Source: Alphaproteobacteria bacterium LSUCC0684
GTDB lineage: Bacteria > Pseudomonadota > Alphaproteobacteria > Puniceispirillales > UBA1172
DNA length: 64,000 nt
Assembly: GCA_041228335.1 (NCBI GenBank)
Contig: CP166130.1
Span: forward strand, 830,638 to 894,637
Direction: 5' to 3'
Made by a program: the position numbers and the translations under genes
The notes under the pieces: model-generated
The model's database searches: none
Told to the model about the DNA's origin: nothing
Seen by the model: only the letters and a program-made list of their open reading frames with translations
Shown here: positions 46,134 to 54,927 of the stretch, one piece after another
Position numbering within the stretch: position 1 is the stretch's first letter
Layout: every line of letters starts with the position of its first letter

Positions 46134-46784
46134 ATGAGCATCCGGATAAATGACACCATACCAAATATTCACGTGAACACAGATGCGGGGAGTTTCGACT
46201 TGCACGAATGGGTTGGCGACCAATGGGCAATACTGTTTTCTCACCCCAAAGATTTTACACCCGTCTGCACAACTGAATTCAGTGCTGTTGCAAAACTTGA
46301 AGATGAATGGAAAGCGCGAAATACAAAAGTAATTGGCGTTTCGGTAGACAGTGTTGAAGACCACAAAAAATGGAAGAGGGATATAGAAACATACGGCAAG
46401 CATAAACCTACCTTCCCAATAATTTCCGACATTGATTTGGTCGTATCTAAGGCGTTTGACATGCTTCCAGGCGAAGCATATTTGCCAGATGGGCGCACGC
46501 CAAATGACACCGCAACCGTTCGGTCAGTGTTCATCATCGGACCAGACAAGAAACTCAAACTTTCCATGACATACCCGATGACTGTAGGAAGAAATTTTGC
46601 TGAGGTTATCAGGGCACTTGATGCTCTTCAGCTTTCATCCCAAAAAGGGGTCGCAACACCTGCAGATTGGCAGGCTGGTCAGGACGTAATTATCCCTGCT
46701 ACTCTAAATGACGAAGAAGCTGAAAAGAAATTCGGTCTCTTCAAAAAAGACTTGCCGTATCTGCGAAAAGTCAAGGTAAACTAA
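46134..46784 (+). CDS. 1-Cys peroxiredoxin (Prx6 family)
   Basis: A 216-residue peroxiredoxin. SHPKDFTPVCTTE places the peroxidatic Cys45, and the long C-terminal part (SMTYPMTVGRNFAEVIRALDALQLS) is typical of the Prx6/1-Cys subfamily. It reduces hydrogen peroxide and organic peroxides. The ATG at 46134 has AAGGA 6-10 nt upstream; ten earlier codons are in frame. Base composition is lower in GC than the metabolic operons. Confidence 0.93.
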   Translation: MSIRINDTIPNIHVNTDAGSFDLHEWVGDQWAILFSHPKDFTPVCTTEFSAVAKLEDEWKARNTKVIGVSVDSVEDHKKWKRDIETYGKHKPTFPIISDIDLVVSKAFDMLPGEAYLPDGRTPNDTATVRSVFIIGPDKKLKLSMTYPMTVGRNFAEVIRALDALQLSSQKGVATPADWQAGQDVIIPATLNDEEAEKKFGLFKKDLPYLRKVKVN

Positions 46785-47147
46785 TTCGGTTTCCCAGGTT
46801 AAAATTGGAGTAATGCCGCGATGAGTTTTAAATTCTTCGTGGTATTCCATTATTTTCTGCATATCGGAAATCACAGTCAATGCGTGGGATCAACGAAAAA
46901 GAGAAGTCATGCGGGAAACGTCACCTTAACTGCACGGGAAGTCATTTAATCATCTGTTGCCATATCAAGCAATTTCATATGCAATTCCAGCACACGTTTA
47001 AGATTGATGATCAAAATCCATGTATCGGCGGTTTCCAGTTTCGCAGGATATTGATTTTCTGGCTCTTCCGTTGCCATAGGCCCTCAGTCACCAATGTGCT
47101 ATGGTTGAAGCATTGTTATATTCTTTGATTGGATGCGGGGTGACCGG
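46785..47147. other. intergenic region between peroxiredoxin and dioxygenase genes
   Basis: About 360 nt. The plus-strand frame at 46880-47128 has a cysteine- and histidine-rich translation unlike a real protein and no good ribosome site. No terminator, tRNA or clear operator was identified. Confidence 0.55.
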
Positions 47148-47942
47148 ATGTCAAGATTGCCAACGTTCTTCATTCCCCATGGTGGTGGCCCATGCTTTTT
47201 TATGGATTGGCATCCCAAAGGTGTCTGGGATGGTATGGCGGAATACCTCAGGTGCTTTGCCGATGATGTGCGAGATGACATCAAGGCAATACTGGTGATT
47301 TCCGCGCATTGGGAAGAAGACATCATCAACGTGACAGGCAGTCCAAATCCTGAACTTATCTATGATTATCATGGATTTCCTCCACATACATATGACTTGA
47401 AGTGGCCAGCGCAAGGAAGCAGGGATTTGGCCATTCAGGTTTCTGCAACGCTCAATGCCGGGGGAATTGCGTGTGTGGTGGATGAGGAGAGAGGATTTGA
47501 CCACGGGGTGTTTATTCCGCTTCTCCTGGCTTTTCCAAATGCCGATATTCCAACCATCCAGATTTCTCTATGCTCCAATCTATCTCCTGAGATGCACCTC
47601 AACATCGGAAGACTGCTTGAACCGCTCCGTGATGAAGGCGTTTTGATAATTGGCTCTGGAATGAGTTATCACGACGTCGGGGCGTTGATGGGAAGGAAAG
47701 ACGTTTCAGGCTCAGATGAGTTTGACAAATGGCTTGCTGAAACTGTCCTGATGCCATCTGGGGAAAGAGAAGAAAGATTGCTCAACTGGTCATCTGCCCC
47801 ATTTGCAAGGCTTTGTCATCCCAGAGAAGAGCATCTGATACCCCTTCATGTGGTTGCCGGTGCCGCAGCTGGCGGTAAAAGCATGATTGATTACAATGAA
47901 ACTGTTCTGGGGGCTAAAATATCTGCATATAAGTTTGACTGA
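47148..47942 (+). CDS. class III extradiol dioxygenase, LigB/DOPA-dioxygenase-like
   Basis: A 264-residue protein with the metal histidines of the LigB/YgiD family: FIPHGGGP near the N-terminus, ISAHWEED, DYHGFPPHTYDLKWPA and GFDHGVFIPLLLAFP, with GSGMSYHDVG later. Members open catechol-type rings with non-heme Fe(II) or Zn(II), or act on DOPA. There are no aromatic catabolism genes nearby, so the substrate is open. ATG 47148 is preferred; an upstream in-frame ATG at 47133 adds five codons. Confidence 0.85.
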   Translation: MSRLPTFFIPHGGGPCFFMDWHPKGVWDGMAEYLRCFADDVRDDIKAILVISAHWEEDIINVTGSPNPELIYDYHGFPPHTYDLKWPAQGSRDLAIQVSATLNAGGIACVVDEERGFDHGVFIPLLLAFPNADIPTIQISLCSNLSPEMHLNIGRLLEPLRDEGVLIIGSGMSYHDVGALMGRKDVSGSDEFDKWLAETVLMPSGEREERLLNWSSAPFARLCHPREEHLIPLHVVAGAAAGGKSMIDYNETVLGAKISAYKFD

Positions 47943-48074
47943 CGGGCATTATATCTGCATTACCCATCAGGAGAGGCGGTAAGTTTGCTCCTTACCTTTC
48001 AGAAGATATGTTTAACCTGGAGGTTGCAGGAATTTGAATTTCCAGCCACATGCCTGGCATGAACTCACCAATCA

Positions 48075-48105
48075 AAACACAAACACAAACACAAACACAA
48101 ACACA
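48075..48105 (+). repeat. short AAACAC tandem repeat
   Basis: About five hexamer units of AAACAC (first unit preceded by an extra A) lie 25 nt before the chosen start of the LysE-type exporter gene. An open frame crosses it as alternating Thr and Gln. A 6-bp unit keeps the frame if copy number changes, so it would alter spacing or the length of a possible leader. Confidence 0.8.
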
Positions 48106-48130
48106 TACCAATGGTCGCGGGCACTGTATT

Positions 48131-48763
48131 ATGATCGATATCGATGTTTATCAACTGTTTTTGCTGACGTCTTTGATATTGGTTGTGACGCCGGGACCAG
48201 ACACGGTTCTTGTACTTTCACGCACTGTTGCCACGGGTGGATCCGCCGGGTTTATGACGTTGTTGGGTACGCAGACAGGTAACATCATCCACGCCTTGCT
48301 GGCAGGCTTGGGTGTATCCACGCTGGTCTTGATGCTGCCTTGGGCTTTTACAGTCCTGAAGTATGTTGGCGCGGTGTATTTGATATATCTGGCCGTGGTG
48401 CTCTGGCGGTCTCCGGCAAGGCTGGAATTGGACACATCATTGTCTTCAAGAACAGGGACTGGCTTTCGGTATTATTTTCAGGGGCTGGTGAATAACCTTG
48501 TTAACCCCAAGATGATTCCATTCTTCATAGCCTTTTTCCCCCAGTTCATTGAGATTGCCGCCGGAAATGTTGCCCTTCAAAGCCTGATACTTGGTATCAC
48601 ATTGGCATTGATGGCGGTCGCCGGGATTGGTGTGATCGTGGCTTTGGTAGCCAGGTTCAGAATGGTCGCAACTAACAATACACTATTCCTGGTTCTTGCT
48701 AACAAGTTTGCATCCGTCACCTTTCTGGCATTGGCTGCAAGACTGGTTGTCCAGGATGATTAG
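48131..48763 (+). CDS. LysE/RhtB-family amino-acid exporter
   Basis: A 210-residue membrane protein with the family signature LVVTPGPDTVLVLSRTVATGGSAGF near residues 16-40, a VGAVYLIYLAVVLWR segment, and about six hydrophobic helices. Family members export basic amino acids, homoserine, threonine or related compounds. The frame is open upstream through the AAACAC repeat to 48050, but ATG 48131 gives the usual N-terminus. Confidence 0.88.
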   Translation: MIDIDVYQLFLLTSLILVVTPGPDTVLVLSRTVATGGSAGFMTLLGTQTGNIIHALLAGLGVSTLVLMLPWAFTVLKYVGAVYLIYLAVVLWRSPARLELDTSLSSRTGTGFRYYFQGLVNNLVNPKMIPFFIAFFPQFIEIAAGNVALQSLILGITLALMAVAGIGVIVALVARFRMVATNNTLFLVLANKFASVTFLALAARLVVQDD

Positions 48764-49022
48764 GTTTCTGAATAGTGCCAATCCAAGCATGTAGCGAATA
48801 CCCATCTCCATCGCCTCTGGTCTCAAGGGCAGCCAGGTTGCATCAAGACTTTGTCATGTAAAAATGCTTCAATGCCAGTCATGTTAGCCTGTGATTTGAC
48901 GGGGAAATGGTGCTGGCTAAATCATTGGGCAACACCCGGATTGCCATCGCCGATATTGATCATAAGTCGGCAAATTGTTTGTATTCAGGGAGCTTGTGTT
49001 GCTGGTGCGTGATGGGCTCAAA

Positions 49023-49457
49023 CTATTCCCGCACGGTTTCCATGGAAACGAAGGTTGACGTTGATGCCACATGAGGCAGGGACGAGATTTTTTCCGCAAG
49101 CTCGGTTCGGTAGGTGCGGATATCTTTCGTGCGGACCTTTAAGAGATAGTCAAAATTTCCTGCAATCATATGGCATTGCTCAACGGAGTTGAGCTGACGG
49201 ACAGCAGTGTTGAATGCCGCCAGCGCCTCGGCGCGTGTATCCGACAAGGTTACCTGAACAAAGGCAATATGGTCCTGCCCAAGTTTTGTGTAGTCAAGCT
49301 GCGCAGCATATCCGCGAATGTAGCCTTCTTTTTCAAGTTTTTTGATCCTTGCCTGCAGCGGAGAGGGCGACAGGCCCACATGTTCAGAAAGTCGCTTCAG
49401 TGTTGTTTTGCTATCACGAGAAAGCTGATCAAGTATCTTGAGATCGATGGAGTCCAA
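49023..49457 (-). CDS. Lrp/AsnC-family regulator, PutR-like
   Basis: A 144-residue protein: winged helix (DLKILDQLSRDSKTTLKRLSEHVGLSPSPLQARIKKLEKEGYI) and a RAM/AsnC ligand domain (FVQVTLSDTRAEALAAFNTAV, MIAGNFDYLLKVRTKDI). The start seems to be TTG 49457, which gives the standard MDSIDLKILD N-terminus but no clear ribosome site. It is divergent from putA across an AT-rich gap. PutR regulators in alphaproteobacteria have the same arrangement and activate putA with proline. Confidence 0.88.
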   Translation of the reverse strand: MDSIDLKILDQLSRDSKTTLKRLSEHVGLSPSPLQARIKKLEKEGYIRGYAAQLDYTKLGQDHIAFVQVTLSDTRAEALAAFNTAVRQLNSVEQCHMIAGNFDYLLKVRTKDIRTYRTELAEKISSLPHVASTSTFVSMETVRE

Positions 49458-49616
49458 AAGGAAATAATCCCGATATATTGATAATGACAGTCAATATAAA
49501 TCAAAAATTTTAAAATTAAAGTATAAAAAATATGAAATTTGATAAAATACGGGAAAAATTTAATTCAGGCTTTTGGTAGAATGGTGTTGTAAATCCAATT
49601 TGCGGGAGCGCTTGGG

Positions 49617-52600
49617 ATGAATGCTATTAAAAGCGTGTCGAAAACGGTTTCATGGGGTCAGGGTCTTTTCCCACAACTGGGGCCTGTTGCGGATGAGCAG
49701 GAGCTTGTTGCCGGTTTTTATCGCACTCCTGCCCTTGCCGCGGAAGACCGTGCAAATGTCTTGCTGAAGGCCAGAAAGATTGCGGCTTCGGCGCGCCGAA
49801 CCAGCGCCATGATGTCGGCGGAAAAGATTATGGCGGTCTATAAACTGTCAACCGCGGAAGGGCGCATGATCATGGAGCTTGCCGAAGCCTTGTTGCGTGT
49901 GCCGGATGAGACAACACGCGATTTTCTGATCTTCGACAAGCTTGCACCCGGTCACTGGCTTGATGGTGACGCCAGCGGGTTTTTGCGTGGTATGGAATCC
50001 GCGCTTGCCCTTGCGGGGAGTATCGTCCGGCATAAACATGATAATGGCCTGAAGACGATCGTCTCCAGGCTTGGTGTGCCTACCGTACGCCGTGCCATCG
50101 AAACAGCGATGCGCCAGATGGGCGGGCAGTTTGTCTTTGCTGAAACGATCGAACGCGCCACGAAGAATGCCGTCAACGCGAAGACACTCTTCTCCTTTGA
50201 CATGCTGGGGGAGGCGGCGCGTTCAGCCGAGGATTGCGAGCGGTATTTCAATGCCTATGCCAGGGCAATCGAAGTTGTTGGTGCGCAGGCCGCAAATAAT
50301 GACGTCAACCAGAATTCCGGTGTGTCCGTCAAACTCTCTGCTCTGTCCTGCCGGTTTCAGCCGCGCTATTGGCCGGTAAGCCACAAGGAGTTGACGCGGC
50401 GCATGGTGATGCTGGCGATGGAGGCGCGGCGCCACAACATTCCGCTGACGATTGATGCCGAGGAATTTGGCCGATTAGAGCCAAGCCTTCATGTTTTTGA
50501 ATGTCTGCTGGCGCATCCCGACTTAAAGGGCTGGCCGGGACTCGGGATGGTGGTTCAGGCCTATGCGCGTCATGCCGGTGTGGTGATTGACTGGCTTGAA
50601 GCAAAGGCTCGCGAATATCAGACCCGAATTTCGGTGCGGCTGGTGAAAGGCGCATATTGGGACACGGAAATAAAGATTGCGCAGGAAAAGGGGCTGGCGG
50701 ATTTCCCTGTTTATACCGCAAAAAATCATACCGATCTTGCGTATATTACCCATGCAAGGCGCCTGATGGCGGCTTCAATCTATATCCACCCACAGTTTGC
50801 AAGCCATAACGCCTATACCCTTGCGGCGGTGGCCCATCTTGCGGAAATTCTTGAGCCAAAGTCATATGAGCTTCAGAAACTTCATGGCATGGGGGATGAT
50901 GTTCACCGGCAGGTCAGAAAAATCACGTCAGCACCCTTGCGTGTTTATGCGCCGGTTGGCCTGCATCATGATTTGCTGGCCTATCTTGTCCGGCGGATTC
51001 TGGAAAACGGGGCAAGCTCGTCCTTCATGAACCAGTTTGCCGATGAAACGGTTGCCATTGAAACGCTGGTCCGTGATCCCTACGAAAGAGCGATCCCCAA
51101 GACAGATCTGCCCACAGGGGAGCAGATTTTCGCGCCTGAACGCAAAAACAGCCCTGGCTTTGACGATGCAGATAAAGGCACGTTGCGCGCCTTCGCCGCC
51201 GCTGTTGCGAAAACCCGATTGCCCGCGCCTCCGCGTGACGCTCGCCCGCAAGATGTTGCATGCGCTTTTGAGGGAGCACGGCGCTCATCATGGCAATCCC
51301 ATAGCGCAATCCAGCGCGGCGATATTCTTGACCGTATCGCCGATCACTATGAAGAAGCTGCGGGTGAAATCTACCATCTGCTTGTTCATGAAGCCGGGAA
51401 AACCATCGATGATGCGGCGGGTGAATTGCGTGAGGCCGTGGATTTCTGCCGCTACTATGCGGCTCAGGCGCGCAAGCTTGATCCCGCCTCGATAGCACGC
51501 GGCATCGTTGTTGCCATCTCGCCCTGGAATTTCCCGCTTGCAATCTTCACCGGCCAGATTGTGGCGGCACTTGGGGCTGGCAACATGGTCCTGGCAAAGC
51601 CTGCCGAACAGACGCCGCGAATTGCCGCCCTTGCGGTGTCCCTGATGCATATGGCCGGCGTTCCCGAAGACGGGGTTCAACTCCTGTGCGGCAACGGAAC
51701 TGAAGTCGGCGCGGCGCTGACCATGGCAGGGCAGGCGGATATGGTCGTGTTCACCGGCTCAACCGAAACTGCAAAACTGATCGAAAGGGCTATTGCCCAT
51801 TCAGCCAAGCCCGATGCGCCCCTCATTGCTGAGAACGGCGGCCTTAATGCCATGATCGTTGACAGTTCGGCACTTCTCGAACGGGCCGTGGATGATATTA
51901 TCAACTCCGCCTTTCGTTCAGCGGGCCAGCGATGCTCGGCCCTGCGGATACTTTATGTGCAGGAGAATATTGCCGCTGACCTGACCCGCATGTTGGGTGA
52001 GGCGGCGGCCATGCTCAAGGTGGGTGATCCGTCTCAGACCGATACAGATATCGGCCCCGTCATTGATGGGGAAGCAAAAGCCGTCATAGACGATTATGTG
52101 GCAAAGGCCCGCAAGGAGGGCCGGCTCATCTGGCAGGGCATTGCGCCTGTAACGGGATGTTTCTGCCCGCCGTCTATGTTGGGTATCGCTGGCATCGCTG
52201 ATCTTGAGGGCGAGGTTTTCGGCCCGGTCCTGCATATAGCCACCTATAAGGCAGGTGGCGAAGCTGCGGTGGTCGATGCGATCAACAAGTCAGGCTATGG
52301 CCTCACCTTCGGTATGCATAGCCGGATTGACGCCAATATCGAGGCGGTGAGCGCTACTGTCAACGTTGGCAATGTCTATATCAACCGCAATCAGATTGGC
52401 GCGGTTGTCGGCTCCCAGCCTTTTGGTGGTCATGGCCTTTCAGGTACCGGACCAAAGGCGGGCGGGCCGTTATACCTCAACGCATTTTTGAAAAAAAAGG
52501 GAAGAGAGCATTGCAGAACACCTGCAGCATTTGACTGCCCGGGCCCGTCTGGTGAGCGCAATAGCTATATGCTGACACCGAGAAATGGCAAAGTGCTGGT

Positions 52601-52895
52601 ACTTCATGAAGATGCCAGGATACGCGAAAAACTTGCCAGAACAGCAGCAGGCTTTGGGAACAGGGTCAAGATGGCTGAAATCCTCCCTGAGACGCTCGCT
52701 GGTATTGATGTGGTGATGACGCAACTGGAAAACAGCCACGATGCTGGTGTCTTGCGCAAGGCATTATGTGAGACCAGTCAGAGGGTGATCCCCCTGATTA
52801 TGGATGCGGGTGACTATGTCTGGCTTCGGTCTGAAAAACATATCTGCCGCGATGTGACGGCATCCGGAGGCAACATAGATCTTCTGATGAAATAG
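49617..52895 (+). CDS. putA: bifunctional proline dehydrogenase / P5C dehydrogenase
   Basis: A 1092-residue PutA. The proline dehydrogenase barrel (about residues 170-470) holds VSVKLSALSCRFQPRY, TIDAEEFGRLEPSL and SVRLVKGAYWDTEIK, which bind FAD and proline. The aldehyde dehydrogenase part (about 510-955) has IVVAISPWNFPLAIFTGQI, a catalytic Cys in SAGQRCSALR, and FGGHGLSGTGPKAGGPLYL. The last about 130 residues end in SGGNIDLLMK, resembling the conserved TAAGGNA tail of PutA with a C-terminal domain, but shorter than in long type B proteins. No N-terminal ribbon-helix-helix domain is visible, so it is enzyme only. It converts proline to glutamate. Confidence 0.94.
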   Translation: MNAIKSVSKTVSWGQGLFPQLGPVADEQELVAGFYRTPALAAEDRANVLLKARKIAASARRTSAMMSAEKIMAVYKLSTAEGRMIMELAEALLRVPDETTRDFLIFDKLAPGHWLDGDASGFLRGMESALALAGSIVRHKHDNGLKTIVSRLGVPTVRRAIETAMRQMGGQFVFAETIERATKNAVNAKTLFSFDMLGEAARSAEDCERYFNAYARAIEVVGAQAANNDVNQNSGVSVKLSALSCRFQPRYWPVSHKELTRRMVMLAMEARRHNIPLTIDAEEFGRLEPSLHVFECLLAHPDLKGWPGLGMVVQAYARHAGVVIDWLEAKAREYQTRISVRLVKGAYWDTEIKIAQEKGLADFPVYTAKNHTDLAYITHARRLMAASIYIHPQFASHNAYTLAAVAHLAEILEPKSYELQKLHGMGDDVHRQVRKITSAPLRVYAPVGLHHDLLAYLVRRILENGASSSFMNQFADETVAIETLVRDPYERAIPKTDLPTGEQIFAPERKNSPGFDDADKGTLRAFAAAVAKTRLPAPPRDARPQDVACAFEGARRSSWQSHSAIQRGDILDRIADHYEEAAGEIYHLLVHEAGKTIDDAAGELREAVDFCRYYAAQARKLDPASIARGIVVAISPWNFPLAIFTGQIVAALGAGNMVLAKPAEQTPRIAALAVSLMHMAGVPEDGVQLLCGNGTEVGAALTMAGQADMVVFTGSTETAKLIERAIAHSAKPDAPLIAENGGLNAMIVDSSALLERAVDDIINSAFRSAGQRCSALRILYVQENIAADLTRMLGEAAAMLKVGDPSQTDTDIGPVIDGEAKAVIDDYVAKARKEGRLIWQGIAPVTGCFCPPSMLGIAGIADLEGEVFGPVLHIATYKAGGEAAVVDAINKSGYGLTFGMHSRIDANIEAVSATVNVGNVYINRNQIGAVVGSQPFGGHGLSGTGPKAGGPLYLNAFLKKKGREHCRTPAAFDCPGPSGERNSYMLTPRNGKVLVLHEDARIREKLARTAAGFGNRVKMAEILPETLAGIDVVMTQLENSHDAGVLRKALCETSQRVIPLIMDAGDYVWLRSEKHICRDVTASGGNIDLLMK

Positions 52896-52915
52896 TCTGC
52901 CTTTATGGCGGTTTA

Positions 52916-54118
52916 TCATTTCAAAAGTTTTATAAAATTAACCAGGCTATCCACCGCTGCCTGCATATCTGCTTCTTCAGCAAATTCTTCCGGTGTGTGG
53001 CTTATCCCCTGACGACATCGCACGAACAGCATTGCCATCGGGCATAGATCCGCCATGGCGGAAGCGTCATGGGTGGCGCCGGAAGGTATCTCTATGGGGT
53101 GATGCTGCAGCGAAGAAACTGCTTCTTTCAACAGGGATTTAAGTTTCCCGTCGCAAGGTACCGCCGGTTGAGTATACGTCTTGCGGCAGGCGAAACCGAT
53201 GGAGCGGCGTGCGGCAATCTCCTTCATCCTGCCGACAATGGTTTCACCGCCCTGCTCACGCGTTTCATCAACGGCAGATCTTACCTCCAGGATCATTGAA
53301 ACCTCACCCGGGATGACATTGACGGCATTCGGCGACACATCCAGCTTGCCGATGGTGGCTATCAGTTCAGGTGTTTCTCCGGCAATTTTTTCCGCCGCCA
53401 GCACAAGTTCCGCGGCACAGGCAAGCGTATCCTGCCGCCCGCGCATCGGTGTTGTTCCGGCATGACCTGCGCTCCCCCTCAAGGTAATCTGGTGGCGTTC
53501 TATGCCGGCAATGGCCGTGACGATTCCAAGCGGCAGATTTTCATCATCCAGCACCGGCCCCTGTTCGATATGCGTTTCGATATAACCGATGATCGGCGTG
53601 TTTCTGCGATCAAGGGATTTTATCTCATCCGGCCTGAGGCCGAAATCAACCATCGCATCACGGATGGAAATTCCGTCCTGATCTTCAAGATCCAGCACCG
53701 CCGGGTCGAAATTTCCCGCAAGAGCTCGTGGCCCTATCAATGCCGTCGGGAAACGAACCCCTTCTTCATCGGCAAAGGCCATCACCTGAACAGAAAAGGG
53801 AAGTTGCAGATCGTCAATTGCCCGCAGCGCCAGAATGGGCAGCAAAACCCCCATGATGCCATCATATTTGCCGCCATGCCGCACCGTGTCCTGATGCGAG
53901 CCGAAGAGCAGGGTTGGGCCGCCTTCCGCGCCTTCACGCCTGCCGATGATCGTGCCAGCCGCATCCATATGGACAGCAAGGCCTGTATCCTGCATCCATT
54001 TCCTGATTTTGGCGGCCGCGCTGTGATGCTCTTGTGTAAAGGGTAGCCGCGTTACACCCGGTCCTTCACCAGAACAGGAGGCAATATCATCCAGCATAGC
54101 TGTTATCGGCCCGCCCAT
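52916..54118 (-). CDS. M20-family amidohydrolase (allantoate / N-carbamoyl-L-amino-acid hydrolase type)
   Basis: A 400-residue zinc hydrolase. LFGSHQDTVRHGGKYDGIMGVLLPILAL contains the metal His and bridging Asp, FADEEGVRFPTALIGPRAL the catalytic Glu pair, and PSGATHDASAMADLCP a late metal ligand region. This is the AllC/HyuC subgroup, which hydrolyses ureido or carbamoyl groups. It starts 3 nt after the DUF1028 gene stop on the same strand. The oligopeptide transporter divergent from the pair may supply its substrate. Confidence 0.88.
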   Translation of the reverse strand: MGGPITAMLDDIASCSGEGPGVTRLPFTQEHHSAAAKIRKWMQDTGLAVHMDAAGTIIGRREGAEGGPTLLFGSHQDTVRHGGKYDGIMGVLLPILALRAIDDLQLPFSVQVMAFADEEGVRFPTALIGPRALAGNFDPAVLDLEDQDGISIRDAMVDFGLRPDEIKSLDRRNTPIIGYIETHIEQGPVLDDENLPLGIVTAIAGIERHQITLRGSAGHAGTTPMRGRQDTLACAAELVLAAEKIAGETPELIATIGKLDVSPNAVNVIPGEVSMILEVRSAVDETREQGGETIVGRMKEIAARRSIGFACRKTYTQPAVPCDGKLKSLLKEAVSSLQHHPIEIPSGATHDASAMADLCPMAMLFVRCRQGISHTPEEFAEEADMQAAVDSLVNFIKLLK

Positions 54119-54121
54119 CCT

Positions 54122-54799
54122 TTATTCAGCGCTCTGGGTGAGGCCATCGGCATTGGGATACGGATGGGTGGGAAGCGTCTTCAGCCAGGCGCGATAGGCT
54201 GGCTCCCGTGTTTTCTGTAGCAGTGCTTCCAGCCGGTCAATCGGTGCTTCATCGAAATCCACCCGAAGCGTCAGGGGAGGGGCATCTGGTGGCAAGACAA
54301 GCAGTGCCGCCGACATCAATCCGCGGCTGTCGCCGCCGGCTTCGGCGCCAGCCCTGAGAGTGGCAATGAGCTTGTCTTCAATGGAGGCGCCAGATCCGAT
54401 AAATGTATCACGCATCCGGGCCAGCACGGTGTCATTGCTGAGAATGTTTCCCGTCAGGATCAGCCCATCTTCAACAATTTCATCGATGATCGATCCGTTC
54501 TGCTTGCCGCTGAAAGCGCTTGCCGTGCCATCGCCGTCAATAGCCGCCATCTGCCGCCACTCCCGCCGCGGGTCGGTTCGCGTGACCTGGTCAACTGCAG
54601 CAGGTGCCGATAATCCCTTCTGCATCTGGACGAGCGCCTCTTCCCCCCAGAGAACGCTTGGTTCCGCGCCTTGAGATGCGGTCAGGCCAACATGGGTTTG
54701 GCCACGCAACACCCAGCCGCCAACACAGAGATTACCGGTGGCCGTGGCCCCGGCAAAGGTGCCGGTATTTTTATCTAGACTGAGAAGTGAAAAAGTCAT
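54122..54799 (-). CDS. DUF1028 family protein (putative Ntn-hydrolase)
   Basis: A 225-residue protein beginning MTFSLLSLDKNTGTFAGATATG, the usual DUF1028 opening, with TASQGAEP and TGNILSNDTVLARM further on. DUF1028 proteins have an Ntn-hydrolase-like fold; their function is not settled. They are repeatedly found beside amidohydrolases and peptide transporters. It is the first gene of a two-gene minus-strand operon with the M20 hydrolase. Confidence 0.82.
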   Translation of the reverse strand: MTFSLLSLDKNTGTFAGATATGNLCVGGWVLRGQTHVGLTASQGAEPSVLWGEEALVQMQKGLSAPAAVDQVTRTDPRREWRQMAAIDGDGTASAFSGKQNGSIIDEIVEDGLILTGNILSNDTVLARMRDTFIGSGASIEDKLIATLRAGAEAGGDSRGLMSAALLVLPPDAPPLTLRVDFDEAPIDRLEALLQKTREPAYRAWLKTLPTHPYPNADGLTQSAE

Positions 54800-54857
54800 G
54801 AGTGCTCTTCGTCAAATTTACTTGATTGGATAAAACCATTTTTTGCTTGATTTGTCT

Positions 54858-54885
54858 ATTTATCATGATCAATATTTATCATGAT
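54858..54885. promoter_or_regulatory. two direct ATTTATCATGAT sites in a divergent promoter region
   Basis: ATTTATCATGAT occurs at 54858-54869 and again at 54874-54885. Each copy contains the palindrome ATCATGAT. The 16-bp repeat spacing lies between the DUF1028 gene and the oligopeptide-binding protein gene. It could be bound by the GntR regulator encoded at the end of the transporter operon (inference). Confidence 0.55.
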
Positions 54886-54927
54886 AATTTGAATGTTGCA
54901 ATGTCAACCTAATGGAAGGTAACTACC

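Noticed and set aside
46880-47128. 82-codon frame between peroxiredoxin and dioxygenase genes
   Set aside because: Cys/His-rich low-complexity translation, no ribosome site and no conservation signal visible.
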